NCBI GenBank assembly: GCA_011374975.1
Contig: DRNU01000043.1
Span: 1 to 55,823, forward strand
Source of the DNA: Gammaproteobacteria bacterium
GTDB lineage: Bacteria > Pseudomonadota > Gammaproteobacteria > DSM-19610
Reading direction: 5' to 3'
DNA: 55,823 nt
The translations under genes and the position numbers were made by a program. Every line of letters starts with the position of its first letter. Position 1 is the first letter of the stretch. Below, one piece after another: positions 28,656 to 38,174 of the stretch. Under the pieces are notes generated by a model, which was not told the origin of the DNA, made no database searches, and saw only the letters and a list, made by a program, of their open reading frames with translations.

Positions 28656-30927
28656 GGTTCAGTGGCGGGTCAGGCATGGCTGCTACAGGATGGCCGTCTT
28701 TTATATTCATGAGCAGGTAAATGGAAGTATGCGGGAAGAGCATGGACATGGTGAGTTTCTCGATCTCATCGATGCTGGCAATGCGGCCGGACTCAATGAG
28801 GCCCTGCACAGTATTCTGGAAACCATTCTCCAGCTGCCCTGGTTGAGTACCAATGCGGGCGGTATTTTCCTGAACGATACAGCGGCCGGCCAACTCGTGC
28901 TTACCACGCAGATCAATTTCTCCGACCCTATAAAGAATGCCTGTGCGCGGGTCAATTACGGCCACTGCCTGTGCGGGCGGGTGGCAGAATCAGCCAACTT
29001 GATGCATGTGTCCTGTGTCGACGAGCGCCATGAAATCCGTTACGAGGGTATGTGCAACCATGGCCACTACGTGGTGCCCATCACGTTGCGTGAACAGCTG
29101 CTGGGCGTCATGGTTCTGTATATCGATGTCGATCATGCCTACGATGCCGGCGAGGCGCGGGTGCTGGAGAACTTTGCCGGAATTATCGCCCGGCTGGTAT
29201 ATACCACCCAGATCAGCCAGGAGAAACAGCTTGCTGACCTGATTCTTGCGCACAGTTCCCACGGTGTGGTGATTACCGGCCGGGACAAGAAGATCCAGTG
29301 GGTCAACGAGGCCTTCGAAAAGGCCACGGGTTACGCGGCCGGCGAAATCATCGGCAAGGCACTGGCAATGCTGCGTTCGGACCGGCACGGGCCGGAATTC
29401 CATGCAGCTATATGGCGCAGCGTCAGGGAGCAGGGGTTCTGGGAGGGCGAGATCTGGAACCAGCGCAATAATGGCGAGATCTACCCGGAATGGTTGAATA
29501 TCGTTGCCCTGAAGAACCGGCGTGGCGAAGTGTTGCGTTATGCGGGCACGTTTATCGACCTGTCGCATATCAGGGCGGCGGAAGAGAAAATTCACCAGCT
29601 CGCCTATTACGACAGTATTACCGGCTTGCCCAACATGTCCCTGTTGCATGAAAAGCTCGAGGACATGCTGGCCCGTTCCCGGGAGGGTGGCGGCCGGGTT
29701 GTTATCCTGACGCTGGACCTGGATCATTTTCACGAAATCAATGCCGGCCTCGGCCGGCGGGTCGGTGATGCTGTACTGCATGAAGCGGCGCAGCGCATTT
29801 GCAGTGCCGTGGATAATGCTGTCGTGGCCCGCATGGGGGCTGACGAATTTGCGGTTGCCTATCTTGATTCGCAGCATGATGAAGCTGCGACATCGGCCAT
29901 GGCCGGGCGCCTGGCGGCGGACCTCAACGCGCGCCTGCAGGTGGCGCTTGAATTTGAACAACACGACCTGGCCCTCGACAGTTCGATCGGTTTCGCCTGG
30001 GCCAACGGCCGGGACGTGGATGCCGACGCCCTGTTGCGACGTGCTGCTGTCGCACTGGCCGGCTGCAAGAAACAGTCGCGTGGCGGGTATCTGTGTCATA
30101 ACGCTGAAATGGAACAGCAGGCAAATTACCGGCGCTTCCTGGGCATGGCTATCGGCAAGGCTGTCGAGCGTGATGAACTGTACCTGATGTACCAGCCGCA
30201 GGTGGACAGGGCGGGGCAGGTCATCGGTGCCGAAGTGCTGTTGCGCTGGCAGAGCGGGGAATACGGCAATATCCCGCCCGATGTTTTTATCGGTATCGCC
30301 GAGGAGCGGGGTGACATTATCGATATCGGGCGCTGGGTATTCGAGCGCACGCTCGACCAGATGGTCCACTGGCGCAATGAAGGTGTCTGTGACTGCGGTT
30401 ATTTCCCGCGCATGGCGATTAATGTGTCCCCGCACCAGGTGCTGTCAATAAATGCCGTCGAGGAATTCGCCAGGGCCTGTGCCAGTCGCGGTTTTACGCC
30501 GGAATCGATCGAGCTGGAGGTTACCGAAACCAGCATCATGCAGTATTCCGACTATGTCATCGAGCACCTGCAGGCGTTGTCTGAACAGGGTTTTAAAATC
30601 GCCATCGACGATTTTGGCACCGGCTACTCGTCACTGTCCCGCCTGCGTAATTTCCCGGTCAACATCCTGAAAATAGACCGCAGTTTCGTGAGCAGCATGA
30701 CAACCGGCGCATCGGATGCGGCACTGGTGAAATCCATTATCGACATGGCGCATACCCTGGGTTTCCAGGTTATTGCAGAGGGTGTCGAGGAGTTTGCGCA
30801 ACTGGAGATGTTGACGGGCTTCGGTTGCGATATCTTCCAGGGCTACTATTTCAGCAAACCTGTCTCGGCCGACGAATTCCTTGCCTACGCGAAACAGGGT
30901 GTCTGCAAGGCCGCCGGGGCTGTTTGA
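28645..30927 (+). CDS. GAF-PAS-GGDEF-EAL cyclic-di-GMP phosphodiesterase (probable)
   Basis: A soluble multidomain protein of 760 residues: GAF (about 45-195), PAS (about 205-310), GGDEF (about 325-480) and EAL (about 500-750). The GGDEF motif reads GADEF (398-402), so cyclase activity is doubtful. The EAL motif reads EVL (530-532), a variant also known in active enzymes, and the other catalytic elements are present (ELEVTETSIM, IDDFGTGYSS, EGVEE), so it is most likely a phosphodiesterase controlled by the GAF and PAS sensors. It starts 46 bases after the chemoreceptor and is probably cotranscribed from the sigma-28 promoter. I chose the ATG at 28645 for its strong ribosome site; starts at 28627, 28690 and 28729 are possible. 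Confidence 0.9.
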   Translation: MSGLVQWRVRHGCYRMAVFYIHEQVNGSMREEHGHGEFLDLIDAGNAAGLNEALHSILETILQLPWLSTNAGGIFLNDTAAGQLVLTTQINFSDPIKNACARVNYGHCLCGRVAESANLMHVSCVDERHEIRYEGMCNHGHYVVPITLREQLLGVMVLYIDVDHAYDAGEARVLENFAGIIARLVYTTQISQEKQLADLILAHSSHGVVITGRDKKIQWVNEAFEKATGYAAGEIIGKALAMLRSDRHGPEFHAAIWRSVREQGFWEGEIWNQRNNGEIYPEWLNIVALKNRRGEVLRYAGTFIDLSHIRAAEEKIHQLAYYDSITGLPNMSLLHEKLEDMLARSREGGGRVVILTLDLDHFHEINAGLGRRVGDAVLHEAAQRICSAVDNAVVARMGADEFAVAYLDSQHDEAATSAMAGRLAADLNARLQVALEFEQHDLALDSSIGFAWANGRDVDADALLRRAAVALAGCKKQSRGGYLCHNAEMEQQANYRRFLGMAIGKAVERDELYLMYQPQVDRAGQVIGAEVLLRWQSGEYGNIPPDVFIGIAEERGDIIDIGRWVFERTLDQMVHWRNEGVCDCGYFPRMAINVSPHQVLSINAVEEFARACASRGFTPESIELEVTETSIMQYSDYVIEHLQALSEQGFKIAIDDFGTGYSSLSRLRNFPVNILKIDRSFVSSMTTGASDAALVKSIIDMAHTLGFQVIAEGVEEFAQLEMLTGFGCDIFQGYYFSKPVSADEFLAYAKQGVCKAAGAV

Positions 30928-30938
30928 CCGGGTTTGCC

Positions 30939-32753
30939 TTAGCCGGAAATTTCTATCAGGGTTTCATCCGGGTTGACGCTGTCGCCCTTGGCGACATGTA
31001 TTGCCGTTACCTCGCCGGCAATCGGTGCCTGGATCTCGGTTTCCATTTTCATGGCTTCTGTCACCAGTACCGGGTCGCCGGCCTGCACGCTGTTGCCGAC
31101 TTCGACCAGGATGTCGATGACGGTGCCGGGCATGGAGGTGGTGACGTCACCGGGCCTGGTGGCCTTCGGGCGCTTGCTGCCCTTGACGGAGGCGCCGTTG
31201 GCATCTGCGCTGTCTTCGATTTCAGACAGCGTTTCGATCAGTACCTCTTCGGGGACACCGTCGACAGTCATGTAGAACGGGCGGTCCTGCTGGGTATGGT
31301 GCCCGGTGCCGGTGATCTGGATGTGGTGGGTTTCGCCATGCAGGGTGACATTGAACTCGGTGGGCCGTGCACGGCTGTCGCCGGCGCTAACGAGGGGTTC
31401 CAGGGGTTCCGGCACCAGCGTGCCGGCGGTGCGGTGTTCGAGGAAATCACGGCCTATATCGGGGAACATGGCGAAGGTGAGTACGTCTTCATCGCTGTCT
31501 GCCAGTTCACCGATGTCGATGCGCAGCCGTTCCATTTCATCTTTGAGCAGGTCGGCGGGACGTGTTTCGATCACGTCTTCGTTACCGATGGCCTGCTGGC
31601 GCACGATACTGTTGACGTGCCCGGGCGCACGGCCGTAGCGGCCCTGAAGGTAGAGTTTTACCTCGTTGCTGATGGTGTTGTAGCGTTCGCCGGTGAGCAC
31701 GTTCAGGACCGCCTGTGCGCCGACGATCTGCGAGGTGGGTGTGACCAGGGGAGGATACCCCAGGTCTTCGCGCACCCGCGGGATTTCCAGCAGGACGTCC
31801 TCGATGCGGTTCAGGGCGTGCTGTTCGCGCAGTTGTGTGTAGAGGTTGGAAATCATGCCGCCCGGCACCTGGTAGACCTGCACGCGGGTATCCAGCCCGG
31901 TCATTTCGCTTTCGAACTGGTGGTATTTCTTGCGCACCTCCCGGAAGTAGAAGCCGATGTCCTGCAGGGCCTTCAGTTCCAGCCCGGTATCCCAGGCGGT
32001 ACCGGCGAGGGCGGCCACCATGCTTTCAGTGGGCGGGTGCGAGGCGCCGCCGGCAAAGGCGGATATGGACGTGTCGATATGCGTGCAGCCGTTTTCGATC
32101 GCTTTCAGCTGGCACATCTCCGCGGTGCCGGCGGTGGCATGGCTGTGCAGGTGGATGGGCAGGCTGATGGCCTTGCGCAGTTCCGCGACCAGTTCGGCGG
32201 TCACCATGGGGGTCAGCAGGCCGGCCATGTCCTTGATGACGATGCTGTCGCAGCCCAGCTTGACCAGTTGCCCGGCCATGTCGACGAATTTCGGGATATC
32301 GTGTACCGGGCTGGTGGTGTAGCAGATGGTGCCCTGGGCGTGTTTGCCTGCCTCACGTACCGCGGCGATGGCGGTTTCCATATTGCGGACATCGTTCAGC
32401 GCATCGAAAATACGGAACACGTCGATGCCGTTTTCCGCCGACTTGTGCACAAAGGCGCGTACCACGTCATCAGAATAGTGGCGGTAGCCCAGCAGGTTCT
32501 GGCCGCGCAACAGCATCTGCAGGCGGGTATTGGGCAGTGCCTTGCGCAGTTTACGCAGCCGTTCCCAGGGATCTTCCTTGAGGAAGCGGATGCAGGCATC
32601 GAAGGTGGCGCCGCCCCAGACCTCCAGCGACCAGTAGCCGATTTTGTCGAGTCGTTCGCAGGCCGGCAGCATGTCCTCGGTACGCATGCGGGTTGCGATC
32701 AGTGACTGGTGCGCATCGCGCAGGATGACGTCTGTGATATGGACCCTGGACAT
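30939..32753 (-). CDS. pycB: Pyruvate carboxylase subunit B (carboxyltransferase and biotin domains)
   Basis: A 604-residue subunit that moves carboxyl from biotin to pyruvate, giving oxaloacetate. The N-terminal TIM barrel (about 5-300) starts DVILRDAHQSLIATRMR. A central conserved domain follows, and after a linker the biotinyl domain carries the EAMKMETE motif with Lys569 as attachment site. The same architecture occurs in oxaloacetate decarboxylase alpha (OadA), but no membrane oadB/oadG genes are near and a biotin carboxylase gene lies 23 bases upstream, so pyruvate carboxylase (anaplerosis) is preferred. It converges with the c-di-GMP gene. Confidence 0.88.
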   Translation of the reverse strand: MSRVHITDVILRDAHQSLIATRMRTEDMLPACERLDKIGYWSLEVWGGATFDACIRFLKEDPWERLRKLRKALPNTRLQMLLRGQNLLGYRHYSDDVVRAFVHKSAENGIDVFRIFDALNDVRNMETAIAAVREAGKHAQGTICYTTSPVHDIPKFVDMAGQLVKLGCDSIVIKDMAGLLTPMVTAELVAELRKAISLPIHLHSHATAGTAEMCQLKAIENGCTHIDTSISAFAGGASHPPTESMVAALAGTAWDTGLELKALQDIGFYFREVRKKYHQFESEMTGLDTRVQVYQVPGGMISNLYTQLREQHALNRIEDVLLEIPRVREDLGYPPLVTPTSQIVGAQAVLNVLTGERYNTISNEVKLYLQGRYGRAPGHVNSIVRQQAIGNEDVIETRPADLLKDEMERLRIDIGELADSDEDVLTFAMFPDIGRDFLEHRTAGTLVPEPLEPLVSAGDSRARPTEFNVTLHGETHHIQITGTGHHTQQDRPFYMTVDGVPEEVLIETLSEIEDSADANGASVKGSKRPKATRPGDVTTSMPGTVIDILVEVGNSVQAGDPVLVTEAMKMETEIQAPIAGEVTAIHVAKGDSVNPDETLIEISG

Positions 32754-32776
32754 GATGGTTCTCGGCTTCCTTGTGG

Positions 32777-34195
32777 TTAATACCCGGCGTGGGCGGCAAC
32801 GGCGGCGGCGACCACCGCGGCCAGTTCCCGGGTCGGCGGACTGGTGCGGTAGTTGACCAGCCGCGGGTGGTCCTCGACGAAACCGGTATCGAAATGACCG
32901 GCGCGGAATTCAGCCACCTTCAGGACTTCAAGGTAGTAGGGGATGGTGGTCTTGACGCCATACACACCGGTATCGTGCAGTGCCCGGCAGGCCCGGTTGA
33001 GCAGTTCTTCCCAGTTCAGTGCCCACACCGTGATCTTGGCGCACATGGAGTCGTAGTAGGGGGGGATGGTATAGCCGGTGTAGATCGCCGCGTCGGTGCG
33101 CACACCCGGGCCGCCGGGAGCGAAGTAGCGCGTGATACGCCCGAAGCTCGGCAGGAAATCATTCTTCGGGTCCTCGGCATTGATGCGGAACTGCATGGCA
33201 TAACCGCGCCGCTTGATGTCTTCCTGCCGGAACGAAAGCGGTTTTCCGTCCGCGATGCGGATCTGTTCGCCGACGATGTCGATGCCGGTAATACTTTCCG
33301 TGACCGTATGTTCGACCTGCAGGCGGGTATTCATTTCCATGAAGTGGAATTCTTCATTGCTGTCCATCAGGAACTCGACAGTGCCGGCGTTCTGGTAACC
33401 GACCGCGCGTGCCGCGCGGATGGCGTAGTCGCCGATCTGTGCGCGCTGTTCCTCGTTGAGCTGCGGCGAGGGTGCGATCTCGATCAGTTTCTGGTGGCGG
33501 CGCTGTATCGAGCAATCGCGTTCGAACAGGTGGACGACATTGCCGTGTGTATCGGCGAGTATCTGCACCTCGATATGGCGTGGCCGGTCGACACACTTTT
33601 CCAGGAAGATGTCGGCGCTGCCGAAGGCTTTGCCGGCCTCCGACAGCACGCGGTCGTAGTTGCGGCGCAGTTCCTTTTCATTATTGCAGCGGCGTATGCC
33701 GCGCCCGCCACCGCCGGAAGTGGCTTTCAGCATCACCGGGTAACCGATGTTGCCGGCCAGCGCTACCGCTTCGGCCAGGCTGGCCAGGTTGGCATCGCTG
33801 CCGGGCACGACCGGTACGCCGGCCGCCTGCATACTGCGGCGGGCCTCGATCTTGTTGCCCATGTTGCGGATCACGCCCGCGTCGGGGCCGATGAAAATGA
33901 TCCCGCGCCGCGCACAGATGTGTGCAAGTTCCGGGTTTTCCGACAGGAAGCCATAGCCCGGGTGCAGCGCATCGCAGCCGGTTGCGACAGCGAGATTGAC
34001 GATGCGGTGCGCGTTCAGGTAGCCGGCCACCGGGTCCGGGCCGATGTTGTAGGCCTCGCTGGCCTTTTTGACATGCAGCGCATGGCGGTCGGCATCGGAG
34101 TAAATGGCCACCGAATCGATACCCGCCTCCTGGCAGGCACGCACGATGCGCACCGCGATCTCTCCCCGGTTGGCGATGAGAATTTTCTTGATCAA
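32777..34195 (-). CDS. pycA: Pyruvate carboxylase subunit A (biotin carboxylase)
   Basis: A 472-residue ATP-grasp enzyme that carboxylates biotin with bicarbonate and ATP. Typical features are KKILIANRGEIAVRI at the start, the glycine-rich loop KATSGGGGRGIR, HIEVQILADTHGN, and MEMNTRLQVEHTVTE. The start is TTG at 34195, with AGGAG about 11 bases upstream; a TTG at 34228 is a weaker choice. AccC of acetyl-CoA carboxylase is closely similar, so the assignment depends on the adjacent pycB. Confidence 0.88.
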   Translation of the reverse strand: MIKKILIANRGEIAVRIVRACQEAGIDSVAIYSDADRHALHVKKASEAYNIGPDPVAGYLNAHRIVNLAVATGCDALHPGYGFLSENPELAHICARRGIIFIGPDAGVIRNMGNKIEARRSMQAAGVPVVPGSDANLASLAEAVALAGNIGYPVMLKATSGGGGRGIRRCNNEKELRRNYDRVLSEAGKAFGSADIFLEKCVDRPRHIEVQILADTHGNVVHLFERDCSIQRRHQKLIEIAPSPQLNEEQRAQIGDYAIRAARAVGYQNAGTVEFLMDSNEEFHFMEMNTRLQVEHTVTESITGIDIVGEQIRIADGKPLSFRQEDIKRRGYAMQFRINAEDPKNDFLPSFGRITRYFAPGGPGVRTDAAIYTGYTIPPYYDSMCAKITVWALNWEELLNRACRALHDTGVYGVKTTIPYYLEVLKVAEFRAGHFDTGFVEDHPRLVNYRTSPPTRELAAVVAAAVAAHAGY

Positions 34196-34363
34196 AGAGT
34201 GGTTATCTCCTGTCAGCACCCAGGCCAAGCATAGCGTTATTCCGGACGGCGCACCCGGGAATCGTCAAAAGAGCTTGTTTTTCTACGCAAAACAGGTTCG
34301 GCTGTCAACCGCCGGGGGGTGTGCGTGGCGACACGAACATCCCGATTTTTCAGCATCTTAGCT

Positions 34364-34393
34364 TTGACAGGGCGGCCATGCAGCAGGTATCAT
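34364..34393 (+). promoter_or_regulatory. Strong sigma-70 promoter directly in front of yceD
   Basis: TTGACA (34364-34369, perfect) and TATCAT (34388-34393, one mismatch) are 18 bases apart. The predicted start point is about 34400, only a few bases before the yceD ATG at 34403. Confidence 0.65.
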
Positions 34394-34402
34394 GCCGCGC
34401 TT

Positions 34403-34900
34403 ATGTTGGATTGCCTGCCGGAACGAATCGAGCCCGCAGGGCTTGCAGATGTCGGGCGTTCCTTTCGGGGCGAGGTTCCCGTCGGGGAGCTGGTGCGTCT
34501 GCTGCCGTCATTGTCGTGCAGCGACAATGCGCTGAAGGTGCAGCTGGTGTTTCGTCTTGACGAGCGGCGCCTGCGTACTCTGGAAGGCAGCATCGAAGGA
34601 CATGTGGACCTGGTCTGCCAGCGTTGTCTGGGGACCTTGCGCCTGCCTCTCGACCTGAAGTTCAGGTTGGGTATCGCCTCCGACGAGGCGCAGGTCGGGC
34701 GTCTGCCGGACGGTTACGAGCCGTTGCTGGTGACCGGCGAGCCGATGCGAACATACGATGTGATCGAAGACGAAGTATTGCTGGCGCTGCCGGCGATCCC
34801 GCTGCACGCAGGCGAGGAACGCTGTGAGACCGGTTACCAAAACCAGCCTGCCGCGGAGAAAAGGAATCCGTTTGCGGTGCTGGAGAAACTGAAATTTTAG
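34403..34900 (+). CDS. yceD: YceD/DUF177 family protein (23S rRNA accumulation)
   Basis: A 165-residue protein. In E. coli YceD is linked to 23S rRNA accumulation, and the gene precedes rpmF in most bacteria. Family marks are DLVCQRCLGTLRLPL near residue 70, VIEDEVLLALPAIPLH, and the C-terminal PFAVLEKLKF. The start follows from family alignment; there is no ribosome site and the promoter is so close that the mRNA would be nearly leaderless. It is the first gene of the fatty acid operon. Confidence 0.9.
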   Translation: MLDCLPERIEPAGLADVGRSFRGEVPVGELVRLLPSLSCSDNALKVQLVFRLDERRLRTLEGSIEGHVDLVCQRCLGTLRLPLDLKFRLGIASDEAQVGRLPDGYEPLLVTGEPMRTYDVIEDEVLLALPAIPLHAGEERCETGYQNQPAAEKRNPFAVLEKLKF

Positions 34901-34930
34901 AGCAAGTGTATTTGCAGGAGATAGAGAGTC

Positions 34931-35110
34931 ATGGCCGTTCAGAAAAGCCGGAAGACACCTTCACGACGCGGCATGCGCCGTTCGCACGACAGCCTGAAAG
35001 GCGCGGCCCTGTCAGTGGAACAGACCACTGGCGAAACCCATCTGCGTCACCACATCAGCCCGGACGGTTATTACCGGGGTCGCAAGGTCATTGATAAAGA
35101 TCTTGACTGA
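34931..35110 (+). CDS. rpmF: Large ribosomal subunit protein bL32
   Basis: A 59-residue basic protein of the 50S subunit ([20 protein letters not shown] at the N-terminus, [15 protein letters not shown] near the end). An AGGAG-type ribosome site lies 10-15 bases before the ATG. The position between yceD and plsX is universal in related genomes. It lacks the four-cysteine zinc site found in some L32 proteins. Confidence 0.97.
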   Translation: MAVQKSRKTPSRRGMRRSHDSLKGAALSVEQTTGETHLRHHISPDGYYRGRKVIDKDLD

Positions 35111-35149
35111 TCCGCGTTGCGGCACCGCCGTTTCCGTAAATCATCCAGT

Positions 35150-35191
35150 CACACGCTGCTTTGCCCGGACCGGGAAGCGGCGTGTGTTTTT
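35150..35191 (+). terminator. Terminator/attenuator hairpin between rpmF and plsX
   Basis: CACACGC (35150-35156) pairs with GCGTGTG (35180-35186). The stem continues through a T-G pair, GCTT with AAGC, and a C/G-rich top after a 2-base bulge. TTTTT follows at 35187-35191. The U-tract ends five bases before the plsX ATG. Confidence 0.75.
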
Positions 35192-35196
35192 ATGGT

Positions 35197-36225
35197 ATGA
35201 CTGATCGTCTGACAATAGCGCTCGACGCCATGGGCGGGGACCACGGTCCCCAGGTGGTGTTGCCGGCGGCCCTGCGCGTGCTGAAAAAACGCAACGACCT
35301 CGACCTGTTGCTGGTCGGCGACCGCGAAATACTCACGCGCGAGCTGGCGGCGCTGGGTGGCGGCGATAACCCGCGCCTGCATATCGAGCATGCCTCGCAA
35401 TGTGTGGACATGGACGAGTTACCGTCGCATGCCCTGCGCTTCAAGAAAGATTCCTCCATGCGTGTCGCCATCAACCTGGTGAAGGAAGGGCGCGCGCAGG
35501 CCTGTGTCAGCGCCGGCAACACCGGTGCCTTGATGGCGACCGCGCGCTATGTGCTGAAGACGCTGCGCGGCATCGACCGGCCGGCGATCTGCACCGCACT
35601 GCCCAGTATGACGGGGCATACCTGGATGCTGGACCTGGGCGCCAATATCGACTGCACGCCGGAACAGCTGTTCCAGTTCGGCCTGATGGGCTCGGTGCTG
35701 TGCGGCGCTCTCGACGACAACAGCAGCCCGCGTGTCGGCCTGCTGAATATCGGCGAGGAAGAAACCAAGGGCAACGAGACGGTCAAGGAAGCGGCCGGCC
35801 TGCTGTCGACAGGCGCCATGAACTATGTCGGTTTCATCGAGGGCACGGACATCTATGGCGGTGAGGTCGACGTGGTGGCCTGTGACGGTTACATCGGCAA
35901 TATTGCGCTCAAGAGCAGTGAAGGCATTGCCAGGATGATTGCCTTCTATATCAAACGCGAGTTTTCCCGCAACATTCTCACCAAACTGGTGGCGCTCATC
36001 GCGCTGCCGGTGTTGAAGAGCTTCCGCAAACAGATCGATCCGCGGCGTTATAATGGCGCCAGTCTGCTGGGCCTGCGTGGTATCGTTATCAAGAGTCACG
36101 GTGGCGCCGATGTGCTGGCGTTCGCCAATGCTATCGATGTCGCTGCGCTGGAGGTTGAACATAACGTTCCCGAACTCATCAGCTCGCAGTTGCACAACAT
36201 ACTTTCCGAGAGGCAGGCAGGTTGA
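35197..36225 (+). CDS. plsX: Phosphate acyltransferase PlsX
   Basis: Makes acyl-phosphate from acyl-ACP for phospholipid synthesis; 342 residues. Family signatures include [15 protein letters not shown] at the start, [24 protein letters not shown], and GEEETKGNE in the middle. No ribosome site is visible because the terminator hairpin lies directly upstream. The stop overlaps the TTG start of fabH (36222-36225). Confidence 0.96.
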   Translation: MTDRLTIALDAMGGDHGPQVVLPAALRVLKKRNDLDLLLVGDREILTRELAALGGGDNPRLHIEHASQCVDMDELPSHALRFKKDSSMRVAINLVKEGRAQACVSAGNTGALMATARYVLKTLRGIDRPAICTALPSMTGHTWMLDLGANIDCTPEQLFQFGLMGSVLCGALDDNSSPRVGLLNIGEEETKGNETVKEAAGLLSTGAMNYVGFIEGTDIYGGEVDVVACDGYIGNIALKSSEGIARMIAFYIKREFSRNILTKLVALIALPVLKSFRKQIDPRRYNGASLLGLRGIVIKSHGGADVLAFANAIDVAALEVEHNVPELISSQLHNILSERQAG

Positions 36226-37190
36226 CGTATTCGCGCATTACAGGCACAGGGGGTTATCTTCCTGACAAGATCCTGACCAATCACGACCTGGAAAAAATCG
36301 TCGATACCTCGGATCAATGGATTCGCGAGCGCACCGGTATCAGCAAGCGGCATATCGCGGTCGACGGTCAGAATACCGTGGATCTTGCCGAAGGCGCGGC
36401 GCGCCGGGCGCTGGAAGCGGCAGGCCGCGACGCCCAGGATATTGACCTGATTATTGTCGCCACCACGACACCGGACCGCGTGTTCCCGAGCACCGCCTGC
36501 CTGTTGCAGAAGCGTCTCGACAGGCACGGCTGTGCGGCGTTCGATATACAGGCGGTTTGTACCGGGTTTGTCTATGCGCTGAGCGTGGCCGACAAGTTCA
36601 TCAAGACCGGCGCCGCGAAGTGTGCGCTGGTGGTCGGTGCCGAAACCCTGTCGCGGGTGCTGGACTGGACCGACCGCGGCACCTGTGTGCTGTTCGGTGA
36701 CGGCGCGGGCGCCGTGATTGTGGAAGCCAGCGACGAGCCGGGTATCCTGTCCACACACCTGCACGCGGACGGCGCCTATGAAAGTCTGCTGATGGTGTCC
36801 GGCGGTATCAGCCAGGGCTATGACAGTCTCAAGGACGGCAATGGTTATGTCACCATGAAAGGCAACGAAGTCTTCAAGGTGGCGGTCAACACGCTGGGCC
36901 GTATCGTCGACGAGACGCTGGAGGCCAACAATATGCAGAAGTCGGATATCGACTGGCTGATCCCGCACCAGGCCAATATCCGCATCATCCAGGCCACCGC
37001 CAAGAAACTGAAAATGTCCATGGACCACGTGGTGGTGACGGTCGATGAGCACGGCAATACGTCCGGTGCCTCGGTACCGCTGGCGCTGGACGTGGCGGTA
37101 CGCGACGGCCGTATCAAGCGTGGGGAAACCCTGCTCATGGAAGCCTTCGGTGGCGGTTTTACCTGGGGTTCCATCCTGCTCAAATTCTGA
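36222..37190 (+). CDS. fabH: 3-oxoacyl-ACP synthase III
   Basis: Condenses acetyl-CoA with malonyl-ACP to start fatty acid synthesis; 322 residues. The catalytic triad is visible: Cys113 (DIQAVCTGF), His in [11 protein letters not shown] and Asn in [10 protein letters not shown]. The TTG start overlaps plsX, with AGGCAGG just before it. Confidence 0.97.
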   Translation: MTYSRITGTGGYLPDKILTNHDLEKIVDTSDQWIRERTGISKRHIAVDGQNTVDLAEGAARRALEAAGRDAQDIDLIIVATTTPDRVFPSTACLLQKRLDRHGCAAFDIQAVCTGFVYALSVADKFIKTGAAKCALVVGAETLSRVLDWTDRGTCVLFGDGAGAVIVEASDEPGILSTHLHADGAYESLLMVSGGISQGYDSLKDGNGYVTMKGNEVFKVAVNTLGRIVDETLEANNMQKSDIDWLIPHQANIRIIQATAKKLKMSMDHVVVTVDEHGNTSGASVPLALDVAVRDGRIKRGETLLMEAFGGGFTWGSILLKF

Positions 37191-37199
37191 TTGACCGTT

Positions 37200-38153
37200 A
37201 TGAACGATACTGCAAAAACAAGCGCGTTTGCCATGGTCTTCCCGGGCCAGGGCTCACAGTCCGTTGGCATGCTGGCGCAACTTGCCGCTGCATTCCCGGA
37301 GGTCGAGGCGACCTTTGCGGAGGCTTCCGATGTGCTGGGTTACGACCTCTGGCAGCGCGTCAGCGACGGCCCGGTCGAACTGCTCAACCAGACCAGTTGT
37401 ACGCAACCCGCCCTGTTGGCGTCAGGCGTCGCTACCTGGCGCTGCTGGCAGGCGCGTTCGCAGCAGGTACCGGCGATGATGGCCGGGCACAGCCTGGGTG
37501 AATACACGGCACTGGTGTGTGCTGATGCCATCGCTTTCAAAGATGCCGTGGCGCTGGTGGAAAAACGCGGCCGGCACATGCAGAGTGCGGTGCCGGAAGG
37601 CACGGGTGCGATGGCGGCGATACTCGGGCTGGATGATGCGCAGGTTGTCGAGGTGTGCGAACAGGCGGCGCAGGGCGAGGTGGTCAGCGCGGTGAATTTC
37701 AATTCACCCGGGCAGGTCGTGATCGCCGGTAATGCGGCCGCTGTCGAGCGGGCCATGCAACTGGCGAAACAGGCGGGCGCGAAACGGGCGCTGCCATTGC
37801 CGGTATCGGTGCCTTCGCACTGCAGCCTGATGCAACCGGCGGCAGAGGCCTTTGCCGCTGACCTGGCCGCTGTCGAAATTCGTTCGCCGGCTATCCCGGT
37901 GTTGCACAATGTCGATGTCGAGGTTCACACTGAACCCGACACGATTCGCGCGGCCCTGTCCGGGCAGTTGTATAATCCGGTGCGCTGGGTGGATACCATC
38001 CGTGCCATGCGTGCCGCCGGTATCGATACCGTCTTTGAAATGGGGCCCGGCAAAGTGCTGGCGGGACTCAACAAGCGGATCGACAAATCCATGCCGGGCA
38101 TCGCCGTGCAGACCGCAGAGGACCTGGACAAGGTCCTGGCGCTGGCCGGGTAA
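37200..38153 (+). CDS. fabD: Malonyl-CoA--ACP transacylase
   Basis: Transfers malonyl from CoA to ACP; 317 residues. The nucleophile is Ser98 in GHSLGEYTAL, with the N-terminal FPGQGSQSVGM loop and the catalytic His in PVSVPSHCSLM. The ATG at 37200 is ten bases after the fabH stop; a TTG at 37191 is an alternative. Confidence 0.97.
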   Translation: MNDTAKTSAFAMVFPGQGSQSVGMLAQLAAAFPEVEATFAEASDVLGYDLWQRVSDGPVELLNQTSCTQPALLASGVATWRCWQARSQQVPAMMAGHSLGEYTALVCADAIAFKDAVALVEKRGRHMQSAVPEGTGAMAAILGLDDAQVVEVCEQAAQGEVVSAVNFNSPGQVVIAGNAAAVERAMQLAKQAGAKRALPLPVSVPSHCSLMQPAAEAFAADLAAVEIRSPAIPVLHNVDVEVHTEPDTIRAALSGQLYNPVRWVDTIRAMRAAGIDTVFEMGPGKVLAGLNKRIDKSMPGIAVQTAEDLDKVLALAG

Positions 38154-38174
38154 ATAACCAGGGAGTTGATGAGC

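Noticed and set aside
30939-34195. Sodium-pumping oxaloacetate decarboxylase
   Set aside because: No membrane beta or gamma subunit genes nearby and a biotin carboxylase gene is adjacent, so pyruvate carboxylase fits better.
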